DNA of 64,000 bases. Origin: an uncultured Akkermansia sp. GTDB taxonomy: Bacteria; Verrucomicrobiota; Verrucomicrobiia; Verrucomicrobiales; Akkermansiaceae. Under the pieces are notes generated by a model. The model was not told the DNA's origin. It saw only the letters and a program-made list of their open reading frames with translations, and searched no databases. Of the stretch, positions 17,261-25,272 are shown in pieces. Position 1 is the stretch's first letter. The number at the start of each line of letters is the position of its first letter. The stretch spans positions 1-64,000 of the forward strand of contig CAJGDB010000001.1 of NCBI GenBank assembly GCA_904502165.1, read 5' to 3'. The position numbers and the translations under genes are program-made.

Positions 17261-18615
17261 TTTACATCCCCATACAGGGTGAATCCTGTGCATTCTGTGA
17301 TACGGATGGGAGCGAGGGTGCCCACCTCTGCCGTACCGCCGGAAATGATAACCGGCTTATTCTGCGAAGTGCGGCCTTGCAGGCGGTCCGGGTTGTTCTT
17401 GCTGGGACCTTCCACCAGAATGACCTGGTCGGTGCCCACGAGTGCCTGGTTGCGGGCTACGGCAATGCGGTTCACGGTTTCAAGCAGGTCGTGGTTGCGT
17501 TCTTCCTTAACCCGCAGGCAAATCTGGTTCTCCATGACAGCGGCCACGGTGTCACGGCGCGGGGAATACTGGAATACGAAGGCGTTGTCAAACTGGATGC
17601 GCTCCACGGCGGCCTTGGTTTCAAGGTAATCCTCGTGAGTTTCGCCCGGGAAGCCCACAATGATATCGGTGGTGATGGCCAGGTCGGGGCGTGCCTCGCG
17701 CATGGATTCGCAGAGGCGCAGGTATTTTTCGTTCTTGTAAGGGCGGCGCATGAGCTGCAGGATGCGGTCGCTGCCGCTCTGCATGGGGAAGTGGATATGG
17801 CTGCACAGTTTGGGCAGGTAGGTGTAGGCGTTCACCAGATCCTGACGGAAACCAATGGGGTGCGGGCTGGTGAAGCGGATGCGCTCAAGTCCGTCCATGT
17901 CGTTGAGTTTCTCAAGCAGCCGCACAAAGGCTCCCCGGCTATTGATGACCGGTTCATCCTTGCCATAACGGTTCACAATCTGCCCCAGCAGGGTGACTTC
18001 CTTAATGCCACGGTCAACAAGTTCCCGTACTTCCTGCAGGATGTCTGCTTCCGGGCGGCTGCATTCAGAGCCGCGGGTGCTGGGTACAATGCAGTAGGAA
18101 CAGCGCATTTCGCACCCCTGCATGATGGAGACGAATGCTGTGCAGTTGCCGGAGGGGGGCAGGTGGTCGCGGATTTCGTTCTGGAAGCCCTCTTCCTGCT
18201 GGGTGGCGCAGATGTGCGCGCCCCGGCGGATGGGTTCGAAGTCTGGTTGCCCCATGCGACTGCGGAGCAGGCGATTACAGAGTCTGTAGACATTGTGGTA
18301 CTGCTGGGTGCCAGTCACGATATCCAGCCGTGGAATATCGCGGAAAAGAGAAGCCGCACGGCTCTGGCACATGCACCCCATAAATCCGTACACCACCCAG
18401 GGTTTGGCGGTGGGGCGGGCGCAGAGAAGTCCCATTTTACCCAGGGCTTTCAGTTCTGCCTTTTCGCGTACGGAGCAGGTATTGATGAGAATGACATCGG
18501 CCTGGGCCTCATCCTTTGTCAGTTCGTACCCACCGGCCAGAAACATGCTCGCAACCTGTTCAGAGTCGCGTTCATTCATCTGGCACCCGTATGTCTTGAT
18601 CAGCACGCTTGGCAT
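17257..18615 (-). CDS. miaB: tRNA-i6A37 methylthiotransferase
   Basis: MiaB is a radical-SAM enzyme that adds the methylthio group to i6A37 in tRNA. The 452 residues show the N-terminal cluster cysteines (KTYGCQMNERDSE, INTCSVREKAE, GCMCQ), the radical-SAM motif CEMRCSYCIVP and a C-terminal TRAM domain. The start is set by a promoter 6 bases upstream. It is followed in overlap by the transglutaminase-like gene. Confidence 0.95.
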   Translation of the reverse strand: MPSVLIKTYGCQMNERDSEQVASMFLAGGYELTKDEAQADVILINTCSVREKAELKALGKMGLLCARPTAKPWVVYGFMGCMCQSRAASLFRDIPRLDIVTGTQQYHNVYRLCNRLLRSRMGQPDFEPIRRGAHICATQQEEGFQNEIRDHLPPSGNCTAFVSIMQGCEMRCSYCIVPSTRGSECSRPEADILQEVRELVDRGIKEVTLLGQIVNRYGKDEPVINSRGAFVRLLEKLNDMDGLERIRFTSPHPIGFRQDLVNAYTYLPKLCSHIHFPMQSGSDRILQLMRRPYKNEKYLRLCESMREARPDLAITTDIIVGFPGETHEDYLETKAAVERIQFDNAFVFQYSPRRDTVAAVMENQICLRVKEERNHDLLETVNRIAVARNQALVGTDQVILVEGPSKNNPDRLQGRTSQNKPVIISGGTAEVGTLAPIRITECTGFTLYGDVK

Positions 18616-18621
18616 GCCGAT

Positions 18622-18650
18622 ATGCTAACACATGACACCCGCGATGAAAA
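18622..18650 (-). promoter_or_regulatory. miaB promoter, leaderless type
   Basis: TTTTCA (18645-18650), a 17-base spacer and the extended -10 TGTTAGCAT (-10 at 18622-18627) are followed by 6 bases before the ATG. Confidence 0.55.
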
Positions 18651-18662
18651 GCGTAATTCCAG

Positions 18663-19208
18663 TCAACAAAGGGTGACAATGCCGGGAATGCACAAATCGT
18701 GTCCCTCTGTTGGCAATTCCTCGACTATCTGTTCCGGAAAAGCCAGGGCAAGAATCTGCGCCTGGCTGCAGAGCGGTATATAGCGGTCATAGTATCCGCC
18801 GCCATAGCCCAGGCGTTCTCCTCGCAGGGTGAATGCTACTCCGGGTACAATGAGTATGTCTATTTCCGACGGGGCGATTTCAGGTGTGCCTGCAACCGGG
18901 GCGGGTATACCCATTGCCCCGGGTTTCAGTTCCGCAGAAAGAGAGCGGACGTGACGAAAACTCAATCTGTGCTCCGCACAGCAGAGGGGAAAGGCATAGC
19001 GGTGTTGCGGAAATTCCTGCAGCAGAGGGAGCAGGTTCACCTCATGCGGCAGGGGGGCATAGATGCCTACATTTTTTGCCGGGGTATCGAGCAGGGACGA
19101 TAATTTCTGCCGCAGCCGGGCAGAACGCAGCTGCGCCGGGTCGGCTGCGGCAGCGGTTCTGAGACGCTGCAGTACCTCCCGGCGCAGGGCTTGTTTCTGT
19201 TTCTGCAT
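18663..19208 (-). CDS. 5-formyltetrahydrofolate cyclo-ligase
   Basis: This ATP-dependent enzyme converts 5-formyl-THF to 5,10-methenyl-THF. It has 181 residues with the family features KNVGIYAPLPHEVNLLPLL and the C-terminal LIVPGVAFTLRGERLGYGGGYYDRYI. It starts immediately after the pgeF stop, with no spacer, in a marR-pgeF-cyclo-ligase operon. Confidence 0.9.
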   Translation of the reverse strand: MQKQKQALRREVLQRLRTAAAADPAQLRSARLRQKLSSLLDTPAKNVGIYAPLPHEVNLLPLLQEFPQHRYAFPLCCAEHRLSFRHVRSLSAELKPGAMGIPAPVAGTPEIAPSEIDILIVPGVAFTLRGERLGYGGGYYDRYIPLCSQAQILALAFPEQIVEELPTEGHDLCIPGIVTLC

Positions 19209-19892
19209 TTACTCGGCAGAAGACTTCGGATTACGCCCGAAGAGGGCGAGCATGCGCCCGGTATTGCCCTTTTCGATGCGGTAGGAATAGAAGGTGTCCA
19301 GGTCTGCGGCAGTATCAAGACCACTATCAATGATGTTCTGCGGCTGCACGCCTGCGTCCTCAAGCTCCTGTTTTATCATGGTAACAATGTCCACCTCATA
19401 GTGCGGAGGCCGGATGCAGGGGGAAATGACGGCAATGCAGTCAGCTGCATTCACGCCCAGAATCTTACGCATTGATTCAAGGGTGACGCCGGCGATGTTC
19501 TGCTGGGTGCCCAGCTTGCCGGAATGCACCAGCGCGCGGCTCTGGGTCACGGGGTCGTAAATCCAGATGGCGGCACAGTCTGCCACATAGATACCCAGAC
19601 AGCAGTCAGCCTTGCCTCCGCAGAAGAGACCATCTACTCCCTCCACGGGGTAGGAACAACCAATATCGCCCACAAGGGCTACCTTGTTACCATGTACCTG
19701 TTGGGCGCGGCGCAGCATCTTGGGAGCAATGCCGCCTTCTGCCAGCACCGCTTCGTGGGCGGGGGTCAGTGCAGCAATGACAGCGTTGCGGTCGGTCGTG
19801 GTGGCAATCCCGGGGATGCGGGTGATGAAGCGTGCAAAGTTCTCGGGGAAGGCATTGAGAACATTCAGGTATTCTGGGGCGTAGCAGTTCAT
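19209..19892 (-). CDS. pgeF: PgeF/YfiH (LACC1-type) family protein
   Basis: Family members are zinc enzymes described as purine nucleoside phosphorylase/deaminase or as a peptidoglycan-editing factor. It has 227 residues from MNCYAPEYLNVLN. Probable zinc ligands are QVHGN, ADCAAI and the His of VHSGKLGT. The last differs from the usual HAGWRG, and SPCIRPPHYEV replaces the usual GPSIGPCCYEV, so this is a divergent member. It lies 19 bases after marR and directly before the folate gene. Confidence 0.75.
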   Translation of the reverse strand: MNCYAPEYLNVLNAFPENFARFITRIPGIATTTDRNAVIAALTPAHEAVLAEGGIAPKMLRRAQQVHGNKVALVGDIGCSYPVEGVDGLFCGGKADCCLGIYVADCAAIWIYDPVTQSRALVHSGKLGTQQNIAGVTLESMRKILGVNAADCIAVISPCIRPPHYEVDIVTMIKQELEDAGVQPQNIIDSGLDTAADLDTFYSYRIEKGNTGRMLALFGRNPKSSAE

Positions 19893-19911
19893 GAGTGGAA
19901 TATAGGGATGG

Positions 19912-20385
19912 TTATGCCATGTTCTTACGGGCGGCAGAGGTGCGGCGGGAAATGACACGGCGGGCTGAGCCCATGGGGGTGGTGGTGTCCTCTCGCGCCA
20001 TCATCTGGGCCAGGTCTGCGGCAATGTTGTTACGCATCTGATTGACCAGTTCGCGCCCCTGGTCGGTAATGCGAACCATAATCTTGCGGCGGTCAGCGGC
20101 GGCGGTATAGCGCTTCAGGTGACCGAGTTCCTGCAGCTTGTCCACCATGCCGGTGGCTGCAGCTGTGGAGTGCCCCATCATCTTGGCAATGTTGCTCATG
20201 GAGAGGCATTCTTCTTCTGCCAGGTAGGCCAGCAGGAAGAACTGGGGGAAGGAAACTTTGCCCTTGGTCAGTTCCGGGGAGAGTCGCAAAATGCAGCTGC
20301 GTTGGGAAAAGAGTACGAAATCTGTCAGGTGTTGTACATCCTGTTCGTGCTGCGATTCGGTGGAGGTGTAAGTCTGTCTGCTCAT
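19912..20385 (-). CDS. MarR-family transcriptional regulator
   Basis: This 157-residue winged-helix regulator shows the MarR order: FPQFFLLAYLAEEECLSMSNIAKMMGHSTAAATGMVDKLQELGHLKRYTAAADRR, containing the recognition helix and the wing with the conserved DRR. The C-terminus is unusually basic (SARRVISRRTSAARKN). It heads the pgeF-folate operon. A dyad overlapping its own promoter suggests autoregulation. The ligand is unknown. Confidence 0.85.
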   Translation of the reverse strand: MSRQTYTSTESQHEQDVQHLTDFVLFSQRSCILRLSPELTKGKVSFPQFFLLAYLAEEECLSMSNIAKMMGHSTAAATGMVDKLQELGHLKRYTAAADRRKIMVRITDQGRELVNQMRNNIAADLAQMMAREDTTTPMGSARRVISRRTSAARKNMA

Positions 20386-20412
20386 CGTGGAAAGAGGGGC
20401 TGTTCGTCGTAG

Positions 20413-20440
20413 ATATTACGGCTTTGCGTAATTTTTGCAA
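20413..20440 (-). promoter_or_regulatory. marR operon promoter with overlapping operator-like dyad
   Basis: On the minus strand TTGCAA (20435-20440), a 16-base spacer and TAATAT (20413-20418) form a promoter. The dyad TTGC-N9-GCAA (20424-20440) covers the -35, as expected for MarR autorepression. Confidence 0.45.
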
Positions 20441-20568
20441 GCCCAAAATTTCAGCTCATCCTAAGCGTTAGAATTGACTGTGCCGATGTGGTACAGTTTG
20501 CGGCAGCGGTATACAATATGTTGTGATTCTGAAAAACAAAAAAGTTTTCCCAACAAGGGGCTGGTGTA

Positions 20569-20967
20569 TCACTGCTGCCCGGAGGGAGGCGCGATAAACA
20601 GGATTTCGCGCATTTCGGGGGTCATGATTTTCTCCTCCTCCATGCGTTCAATATGGTCGCGAATGGCTTTCCAGATGGTATTGAAAGAACCTATGTTCTT
20701 ATGCTCGGCCATGTAATCCTGAACCGTCGGTTCCGGGAGTTTGCGCTGGGCCTCTGCAAGCGCGTCGCATTCGGCCTTGAGTTCTTTGAGCTGGGGAATG
20801 GCTGCCTGTGCGGATTCTGCATTGCGGCAGGAGTTGAGGCACAATTCGGTGCGCGAAAGGAAAGAAAGAATCGCTCTGGCCATGTCGGCATGGTTGTCCG
20901 GAGCTTCCGTGGCAGAAACTCCATGCAGACTCAGGCAGAGCAGTAGGCAGAGCAGGACTTTTTTCAT
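20569..20967 (-). CDS. Small exported protein of unknown function
   Basis: This 132-residue protein has a clear signal peptide (KKVLLCLLLCLSLHGVSATEA) and a mature part that is mostly helical, with two cysteines in LCLNSC. I recognise no family. It follows the helix-hairpin-helix membrane protein by 15 bases and ends the valS operon. Confidence 0.65.
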   Translation of the reverse strand: MKKVLLCLLLCLSLHGVSATEAPDNHADMARAILSFLSRTELCLNSCRNAESAQAAIPQLKELKAECDALAEAQRKLPEPTVQDYMAEHKNIGSFNTIWKAIRDHIERMEEEKIMTPEMREILFIAPPSGQQ

Positions 20968-20982
20968 GACCGGCAGAAAGAA

Positions 20983-21738
20983 TCAGTGGTGGATGTGACG
21001 CCCGCGGTGCTTACCGAAAAGTTTGACCGGTGTACCACACCCCGGGCAGTTGTAACGGAGGCAGAAAATGATGTAGAGCGCGGTGGCTACGTTGTATCCC
21101 AGGCCCGGCAGGTAGTTGGCGGCTCGGTTGCGGGCATAGTCTCTGAAAGTGAAGAGCCGCATATGGCACACCGGGCAGGTGGCGGCGCGGGAGATGAAGA
21201 GATACGGCAAGCAGGGCGCAATGATGAGCGAGCCCGCCAGAATGGGCAGCGGAATATCCGGCAGGTTGTTGGTAAGCATCAGGATGGGAATCATCACGAT
21301 GGATACTGCGGGAATAGCCAGCAGAAGTGTGCCAAAGGAGGCAAAGATGGCCAGAACGGGATGATTGGTGCACACGGGGCTGTGCATAATCTTTTTCTGG
21401 TGGTACTTCTTGAGTCTGCGTTCCTCCTTAACCTGCTCCTTTGGTCTGCGCCCGGTGCGGAAACGGGTCGTCGGCCCCACATTCTCAATCTTCAGAGCAG
21501 AGTCGGACTCTGAATCCTCATCTACGTTCAGCGCTGGTCTGCACAGGTCATAAATGGCATGCAGCTTGGTGCTGTTCAAGGTGAAGTTCTTGCCCGGGAA
21601 AAAGCGCTGGGCTTTTTTCAGGTCTTCCAGGACATCCTGTGGATCTGTTGTGGCCATTTGTGCCGCAGATGTAATGCCGCACAGCGAGAGTTCCTCAATT
21701 TCCTGAGGTGTGAGTTTTGTAAACGGGTCAGGTTCCAT
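20983..21738 (-). CDS. Helix-hairpin-helix / membrane / zinc-ribbon protein of unknown function
   Basis: This 251-residue protein has an N-terminal helical module resembling DUF4332-type helix-hairpin-helix repeats (KLTPQEIEELSLCGITSAAQM, DVLEDLKKAQRF). A basic stretch follows (RRPKEQVKEERRLKKYHQKK), then two membrane helices (about 128-175). A zinc-ribbon-like C-terminus has CPVC and CPGC pairs about 45 residues apart. The Lys/His-rich end (KHRGRHIHH) is odd. It lies 19 bases after valS and may share its transcript. Confidence 0.6.
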   Translation of the reverse strand: MEPDPFTKLTPQEIEELSLCGITSAAQMATTDPQDVLEDLKKAQRFFPGKNFTLNSTKLHAIYDLCRPALNVDEDSESDSALKIENVGPTTRFRTGRRPKEQVKEERRLKKYHQKKIMHSPVCTNHPVLAIFASFGTLLLAIPAVSIVMIPILMLTNNLPDIPLPILAGSLIIAPCLPYLFISRAATCPVCHMRLFTFRDYARNRAANYLPGLGYNVATALYIIFCLRYNCPGCGTPVKLFGKHRGRHIHH

Positions 21739-21757
21739 TGCAGGTGAAATCAGGGGG

Positions 21758-24427
21758 TCAGCTCAGGGCGTTCAGCATGGCTTCAAGCTGGGCCGTTCTG
21801 GATTCCCATTCGGAGAGTCGGGCCCGCTCCTGCTCCACCACGGCGGCAGGTGCGCGGTCTACAAACGAGGCATTGCCCAGCTTGGCTTTGCTCTTGGCAA
21901 TCTCCTTGCTCATCTTTTCCAGCTCCTTCGAGATGCGGGCCCGTTCGGCCTCAACATCCACAAGGCCTTCCAGCGGCAGGAAGAGTTCACCCAGCGGCGT
22001 AAGCGCCGTAGGTGTACCCTTGGGGGCATCGTAATCCGGGTTCAGCTCTGCAGCCTGGGCTCCGGCAAGAAGGGCAAGGCGGTCGGCAAGGTCGGCATTC
22101 ACAGGAATACCGGCAGGCTTGAGTACAAACTTAACTTTGCGGTTCGTTGCCAGGTTGTATTCGGCCTTCAGGTTACGGGCCTTGTTGGCTGTGTCGTACA
22201 GCGCAGAGGCTGTGGCCCTGGCCTTGGAGATTTCTGTGTTGTCCAGCCCGGCGAGCAGGGAGTCTGCGTTCGGCAGCGTGGTGCTCATCAGCGGCTGCCC
22301 ATCCTTGGCAAAGCCGAGGCTTGCCCAGAGTTCTTCTGTAATGTGCGGCATGATGGGCGCAAGCAGTGCCAGGTAGTGGCGCAGCACGGTATCCATGGTG
22401 AAGAGCGTGGCGTTCTTCACGGCGGGGTCGCCGTCGCGCAGGTCGTTCTTCACGGCCTCGAGGAACAGGGAGCAGTATTCATTCCAGAAGAAGGAATAGA
22501 GAGCCTGCGTATAGGTGTTGAATTCGTACTTGCCGAGACCCTCTGCCACAGTAGTGTGCAGTTCCTTGAGCTTGGAGAGAATATCAATATGAACAGCCGT
22601 GAATTTGGGTGCGGGCTCGGTGGTGGCAGCTCCCTGCATCATGCGGAAGCGGGCGGCGTTGTACAGCTTGTTGGCAAAGTTCTTGCCTTCTTCAATCTGT
22701 TTTTCGTCGAACTTCACATCGGTGCCGGTGGGGGCGATTCGCATCAGGCCGAAGCGCAGGCCGTCGGCTCCGTATCTGGCAATGAGGTCGAGAGGATCAG
22801 GGCTGTTACCCAGGCTCTTACTCATCTTTCGGCCCTGCAGGTCACGCACAATGGAGGTGAAGAATACATTGCCGAAGGGCTTGCCGCCGGCAAAGCGGTA
22901 GCCGGCCATAATCATGCGGGCCACCCAGAAGAAGATGATGTCCGGGCCGGTTACGAGGTCGCTGGTCGGGTAGAACTTGGCCAGACAGTCCTTGTCCATG
23001 GTGGAGAAAGGCCACAGCCAGCTGCTGAACCAGGTGTCAAGAGCGTCTTCGTCCTGTACCCAGTTTTCCGGGTCGGCGGGGGGCTCCACGCCCACGTAGA
23101 TGTCACCGGCGGCGGCGTCTTCGGCATCCAGCTTGGTGGCAGCCTGAAGCTCTGCAGCCTTGTCTTTCTTGTACCATACCGGAATGCGGTGTCCCCACCA
23201 CAGCTGGCGGGAAATGCACCAGTCCTGGATACCTTCGAGCCAGTGGGCGTAGGTCTTGCCCCAATGGGCAGGGCGGAATACGATGTCGCCATTGGCCACG
23301 GCATCAGCTGCTTCCTTGACACAGGGATATTTGAGGAACCACTGCATGCTCAGGCGGGGTTCAATCGGCACGTCGGAACGCTGGGAGATACCCACATTGT
23401 TCTCGTAGTCCTCCACCTTTTCCAGCAGCCCCTTGGCTTCAATGAGCTCAATGGACTTTTCGCGGGCCACAAAGCGGTCCAGCCCGTGCAGTTCAGGGCA
23501 TCCGGGGCAGTTGATGTGACCATCGGCGGTGAGAACGTCGATGATTTCGAGGTTGTTCTTCATGCCCACCTCAAAGTCAGTACGGTCGTGGGCGGGGGTA
23601 ATCTTCAGCGCGCCTGTACCGAAGTCGATTTCCACATGATCATCAGCAATAATCGGGATTTCCGCATCGCAGAGCGGGCGGATGACTGTCTTGCCGATAA
23701 GGTGGGCGAATCGCGGGTCTTTCGGGTTCACTGCCACGGCAACGTCGGCCATGATAGTTTCCGGGCGAGTGGTGGAGACGAGCAGCTGGCCGCTGCCGTC
23801 TGCCAGTTTGTAGCGGATGGTATAAAGCTTGCTCTTGGAGGGTGTCATGATTACCTCTTCGTCAGAAAGGGCGGTGAGCAGCACCGGGTCCCAGTTCACC
23901 ATACGATGACCACGGTAAATGAGGCCTTCCTTGAAGAGTTCGGTGAAGACGCGTGCTACCTCCGGGGCATACACATCGTCCATGGTGAAGCGCTCGCGTT
24001 CCCAGTCGCAGGAGCAGCCCAGCTTCTTGAGCTGCTTAATGATGATGCCGCCGTGTTTTTCCTTCCAGTCCCACACCATGTCCACAAAAGCCTTACGGCC
24101 TACATCGAAACGAGTGCGGGGAGGGGTTTCCCTGGCCAGTTCCTTTTCCACACGGGCCTGGGTGGCAATGCCTGCGTGGTCTGTGCCGGGCAGCCAGAGA
24201 ACCTCCTTGCCTTCCTGGCGGGCGCGGCGGGCCAGAATATCCTGAATTGTGTTGTTGAGCACATGCCCCATGTGCAGCACACCTGTGACATTGGGCGGGG
24301 GAATGACAATGCTGTACGCAGGCTTGTCAGAATGAGGGTCTGCGTGGAAGCAACCCTCTGATATCCAGCGGGTCTGCCATTTTTCTTCAACTAAGGTCGG
24401 TTCGTAAGCCTTGGGCAATTCAGTCAT
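21758..24427 (-). CDS. valS: Valyl-tRNA synthetase
   Basis: ValRS charges tRNA-Val and has an editing domain. It has 889 residues from MTELPKAYEPTL. PNVTGVLHMGHVLNNT carries HIGH, and GRKMSKSLGNSPDP carries KMSKS. The C-terminal 70 residues form the typical coiled coil (EAERARISKELEKMSKEIAKSK). An upstream in-frame ATG at 24466 falls inside the promoter and is rejected. It heads an operon with two uncharacterised genes. Confidence 0.96.
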   Translation of the reverse strand: MTELPKAYEPTLVEEKWQTRWISEGCFHADPHSDKPAYSIVIPPPNVTGVLHMGHVLNNTIQDILARRARQEGKEVLWLPGTDHAGIATQARVEKELARETPPRTRFDVGRKAFVDMVWDWKEKHGGIIIKQLKKLGCSCDWERERFTMDDVYAPEVARVFTELFKEGLIYRGHRMVNWDPVLLTALSDEEVIMTPSKSKLYTIRYKLADGSGQLLVSTTRPETIMADVAVAVNPKDPRFAHLIGKTVIRPLCDAEIPIIADDHVEIDFGTGALKITPAHDRTDFEVGMKNNLEIIDVLTADGHINCPGCPELHGLDRFVAREKSIELIEAKGLLEKVEDYENNVGISQRSDVPIEPRLSMQWFLKYPCVKEAADAVANGDIVFRPAHWGKTYAHWLEGIQDWCISRQLWWGHRIPVWYKKDKAAELQAATKLDAEDAAAGDIYVGVEPPADPENWVQDEDALDTWFSSWLWPFSTMDKDCLAKFYPTSDLVTGPDIIFFWVARMIMAGYRFAGGKPFGNVFFTSIVRDLQGRKMSKSLGNSPDPLDLIARYGADGLRFGLMRIAPTGTDVKFDEKQIEEGKNFANKLYNAARFRMMQGAATTEPAPKFTAVHIDILSKLKELHTTVAEGLGKYEFNTYTQALYSFFWNEYCSLFLEAVKNDLRDGDPAVKNATLFTMDTVLRHYLALLAPIMPHITEELWASLGFAKDGQPLMSTTLPNADSLLAGLDNTEISKARATASALYDTANKARNLKAEYNLATNRKVKFVLKPAGIPVNADLADRLALLAGAQAAELNPDYDAPKGTPTALTPLGELFLPLEGLVDVEAERARISKELEKMSKEIAKSKAKLGNASFVDRAPAAVVEQERARLSEWESRTAQLEAMLNALS

Positions 24428-24437
24428 GACGGCGGCG

Positions 24438-24466
24438 ATTCTACTCCTATTCTCCCCTGAAATCAA
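24438..24466 (-). promoter_or_regulatory. valS promoter, near-leaderless
   Basis: TTGATT (24461-24466), a 17-base spacer and TAGAAT (24438-24443) are followed by 10 bases and the ATG. It is near-identical in plan to the glnS promoter. Confidence 0.75.
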
Positions 24467-24506
24467 GCCTTTTCGCGCAGCTGACGCATAGTCCTTTCAG
24501 GCAGTC

Positions 24507-24535
24507 TTGACACAGGAACAGGATTGCGTTATTCT
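24507..24535 (+). promoter_or_regulatory. Promoter of the caspase-fold candidate gene
   Basis: Consensus TTGACA (24507-24512), a 17-base spacer and TATTCT (24530-24535) are followed by 10 bases before ATG 24546. Confidence 0.6.
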
Positions 24536-24545
24536 CGAGCCCGCA

Positions 24546-25232
24546 ATGATGAAAATGCTGCGTAATATCCTGCTGTCTGTCCTGCTGTGTTCCGTGGCTC
24601 AGGCGGTGGAAGTCGTGCTCTGCGGCGGGGTGGCCCTGCGTTCATGGGAGAATTTCCGTGGTCCTGCCGCGCATGATAACTGGTGGGCCAATTTTGTACG
24701 CGCATCCACCGTATACATAGATGGCGCTCTTGCGCGTAATCCGGATAAGGATATACTCTGGATTGTGTATCGTCCGTCCTACATCTCCCGGGGAAGGGAA
24801 AACCAGATTGACTACGTTTCCCGCATCCGCGAAACCGCCTCCAACCGTAAAATCCGTTTCAAGTTTGTGGATTCGGCAGATGAGGCCTACGCTGCCATTA
24901 ACAGCGCCCCTCGGAACAAGAAGGACCGCATTACTGCTTTCTTCTATTTCGGCCATAGCAATCCGCATGCTTTCATGCTTGATTACAGCAATGACATCAT
25001 GGCGGCCTCTACCGCCTGGATACATGAAAAAGACCTTGCAACAAAAATCAACCCGGAGGTGTTTGACCCCAATGCGGAATGCTGGAGCTACGGCTGCTAT
25101 ACCGGGCGCAGCATGAGCCGTTTCTGGCGCAAGGCCTTTAATGTGGGTCTCTGGGGTAACCTCGAATCCACCCGTTACCAGCCTGTGGGCCAGGGTAAGC
25201 TGCCTGCCGGTGCCGGCAAATGGGTGCGCTGA
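24546..25232 (+). CDS. Exported protein, possible clan CD (caspase-fold) cysteine peptidase
   Basis: This 228-residue protein begins with a signal peptide (MLRNILLSVLLCSVAQA). Residues 130-142 (ITAFFYFGHSNPH) and 178-190 (ECWSYGCYTGRSM) place a His after a hydrophobic strand and, about 45 residues later, a Cys after another strand. That is the order of the His-Cys dyad in caspase-like and CHAT peptidases (candidates His137 and Cys184). Overall similarity is not obvious by eye, so the assignment is tentative. It is a single gene between its own promoter and a strong terminator. Confidence 0.45.
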   Translation: MMKMLRNILLSVLLCSVAQAVEVVLCGGVALRSWENFRGPAAHDNWWANFVRASTVYIDGALARNPDKDILWIVYRPSYISRGRENQIDYVSRIRETASNRKIRFKFVDSADEAYAAINSAPRNKKDRITAFFYFGHSNPHAFMLDYSNDIMAASTAWIHEKDLATKINPEVFDPNAECWSYGCYTGRSMSRFWRKAFNVGLWGNLESTRYQPVGQGKLPAGAGKWVR

Positions 25233-25236
25233 GCTG

Positions 25237-25269
25237 AAAAAAGGCGGGCTTGTTACAGCCCGCCTTTTT
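25237..25269. terminator. Bidirectional terminator between the caspase-fold candidate and clpC
   Basis: AAGGCGGGCT (25241-25250) and AGCCCGCCTT (25257-25266) form a perfect 10-base stem with a 6-base loop. An A run precedes it and a T run follows it, so it can serve both converging genes. Confidence 0.9.
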
Positions 25270-25272
25270 CAT

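Noticed and set aside
21710..24361. An 883-codon open frame on the plus strand opposite valS
   Set aside because: It mirrors the valS codon pattern on the other strand, has no recognisable motifs, and valS is unmistakable.
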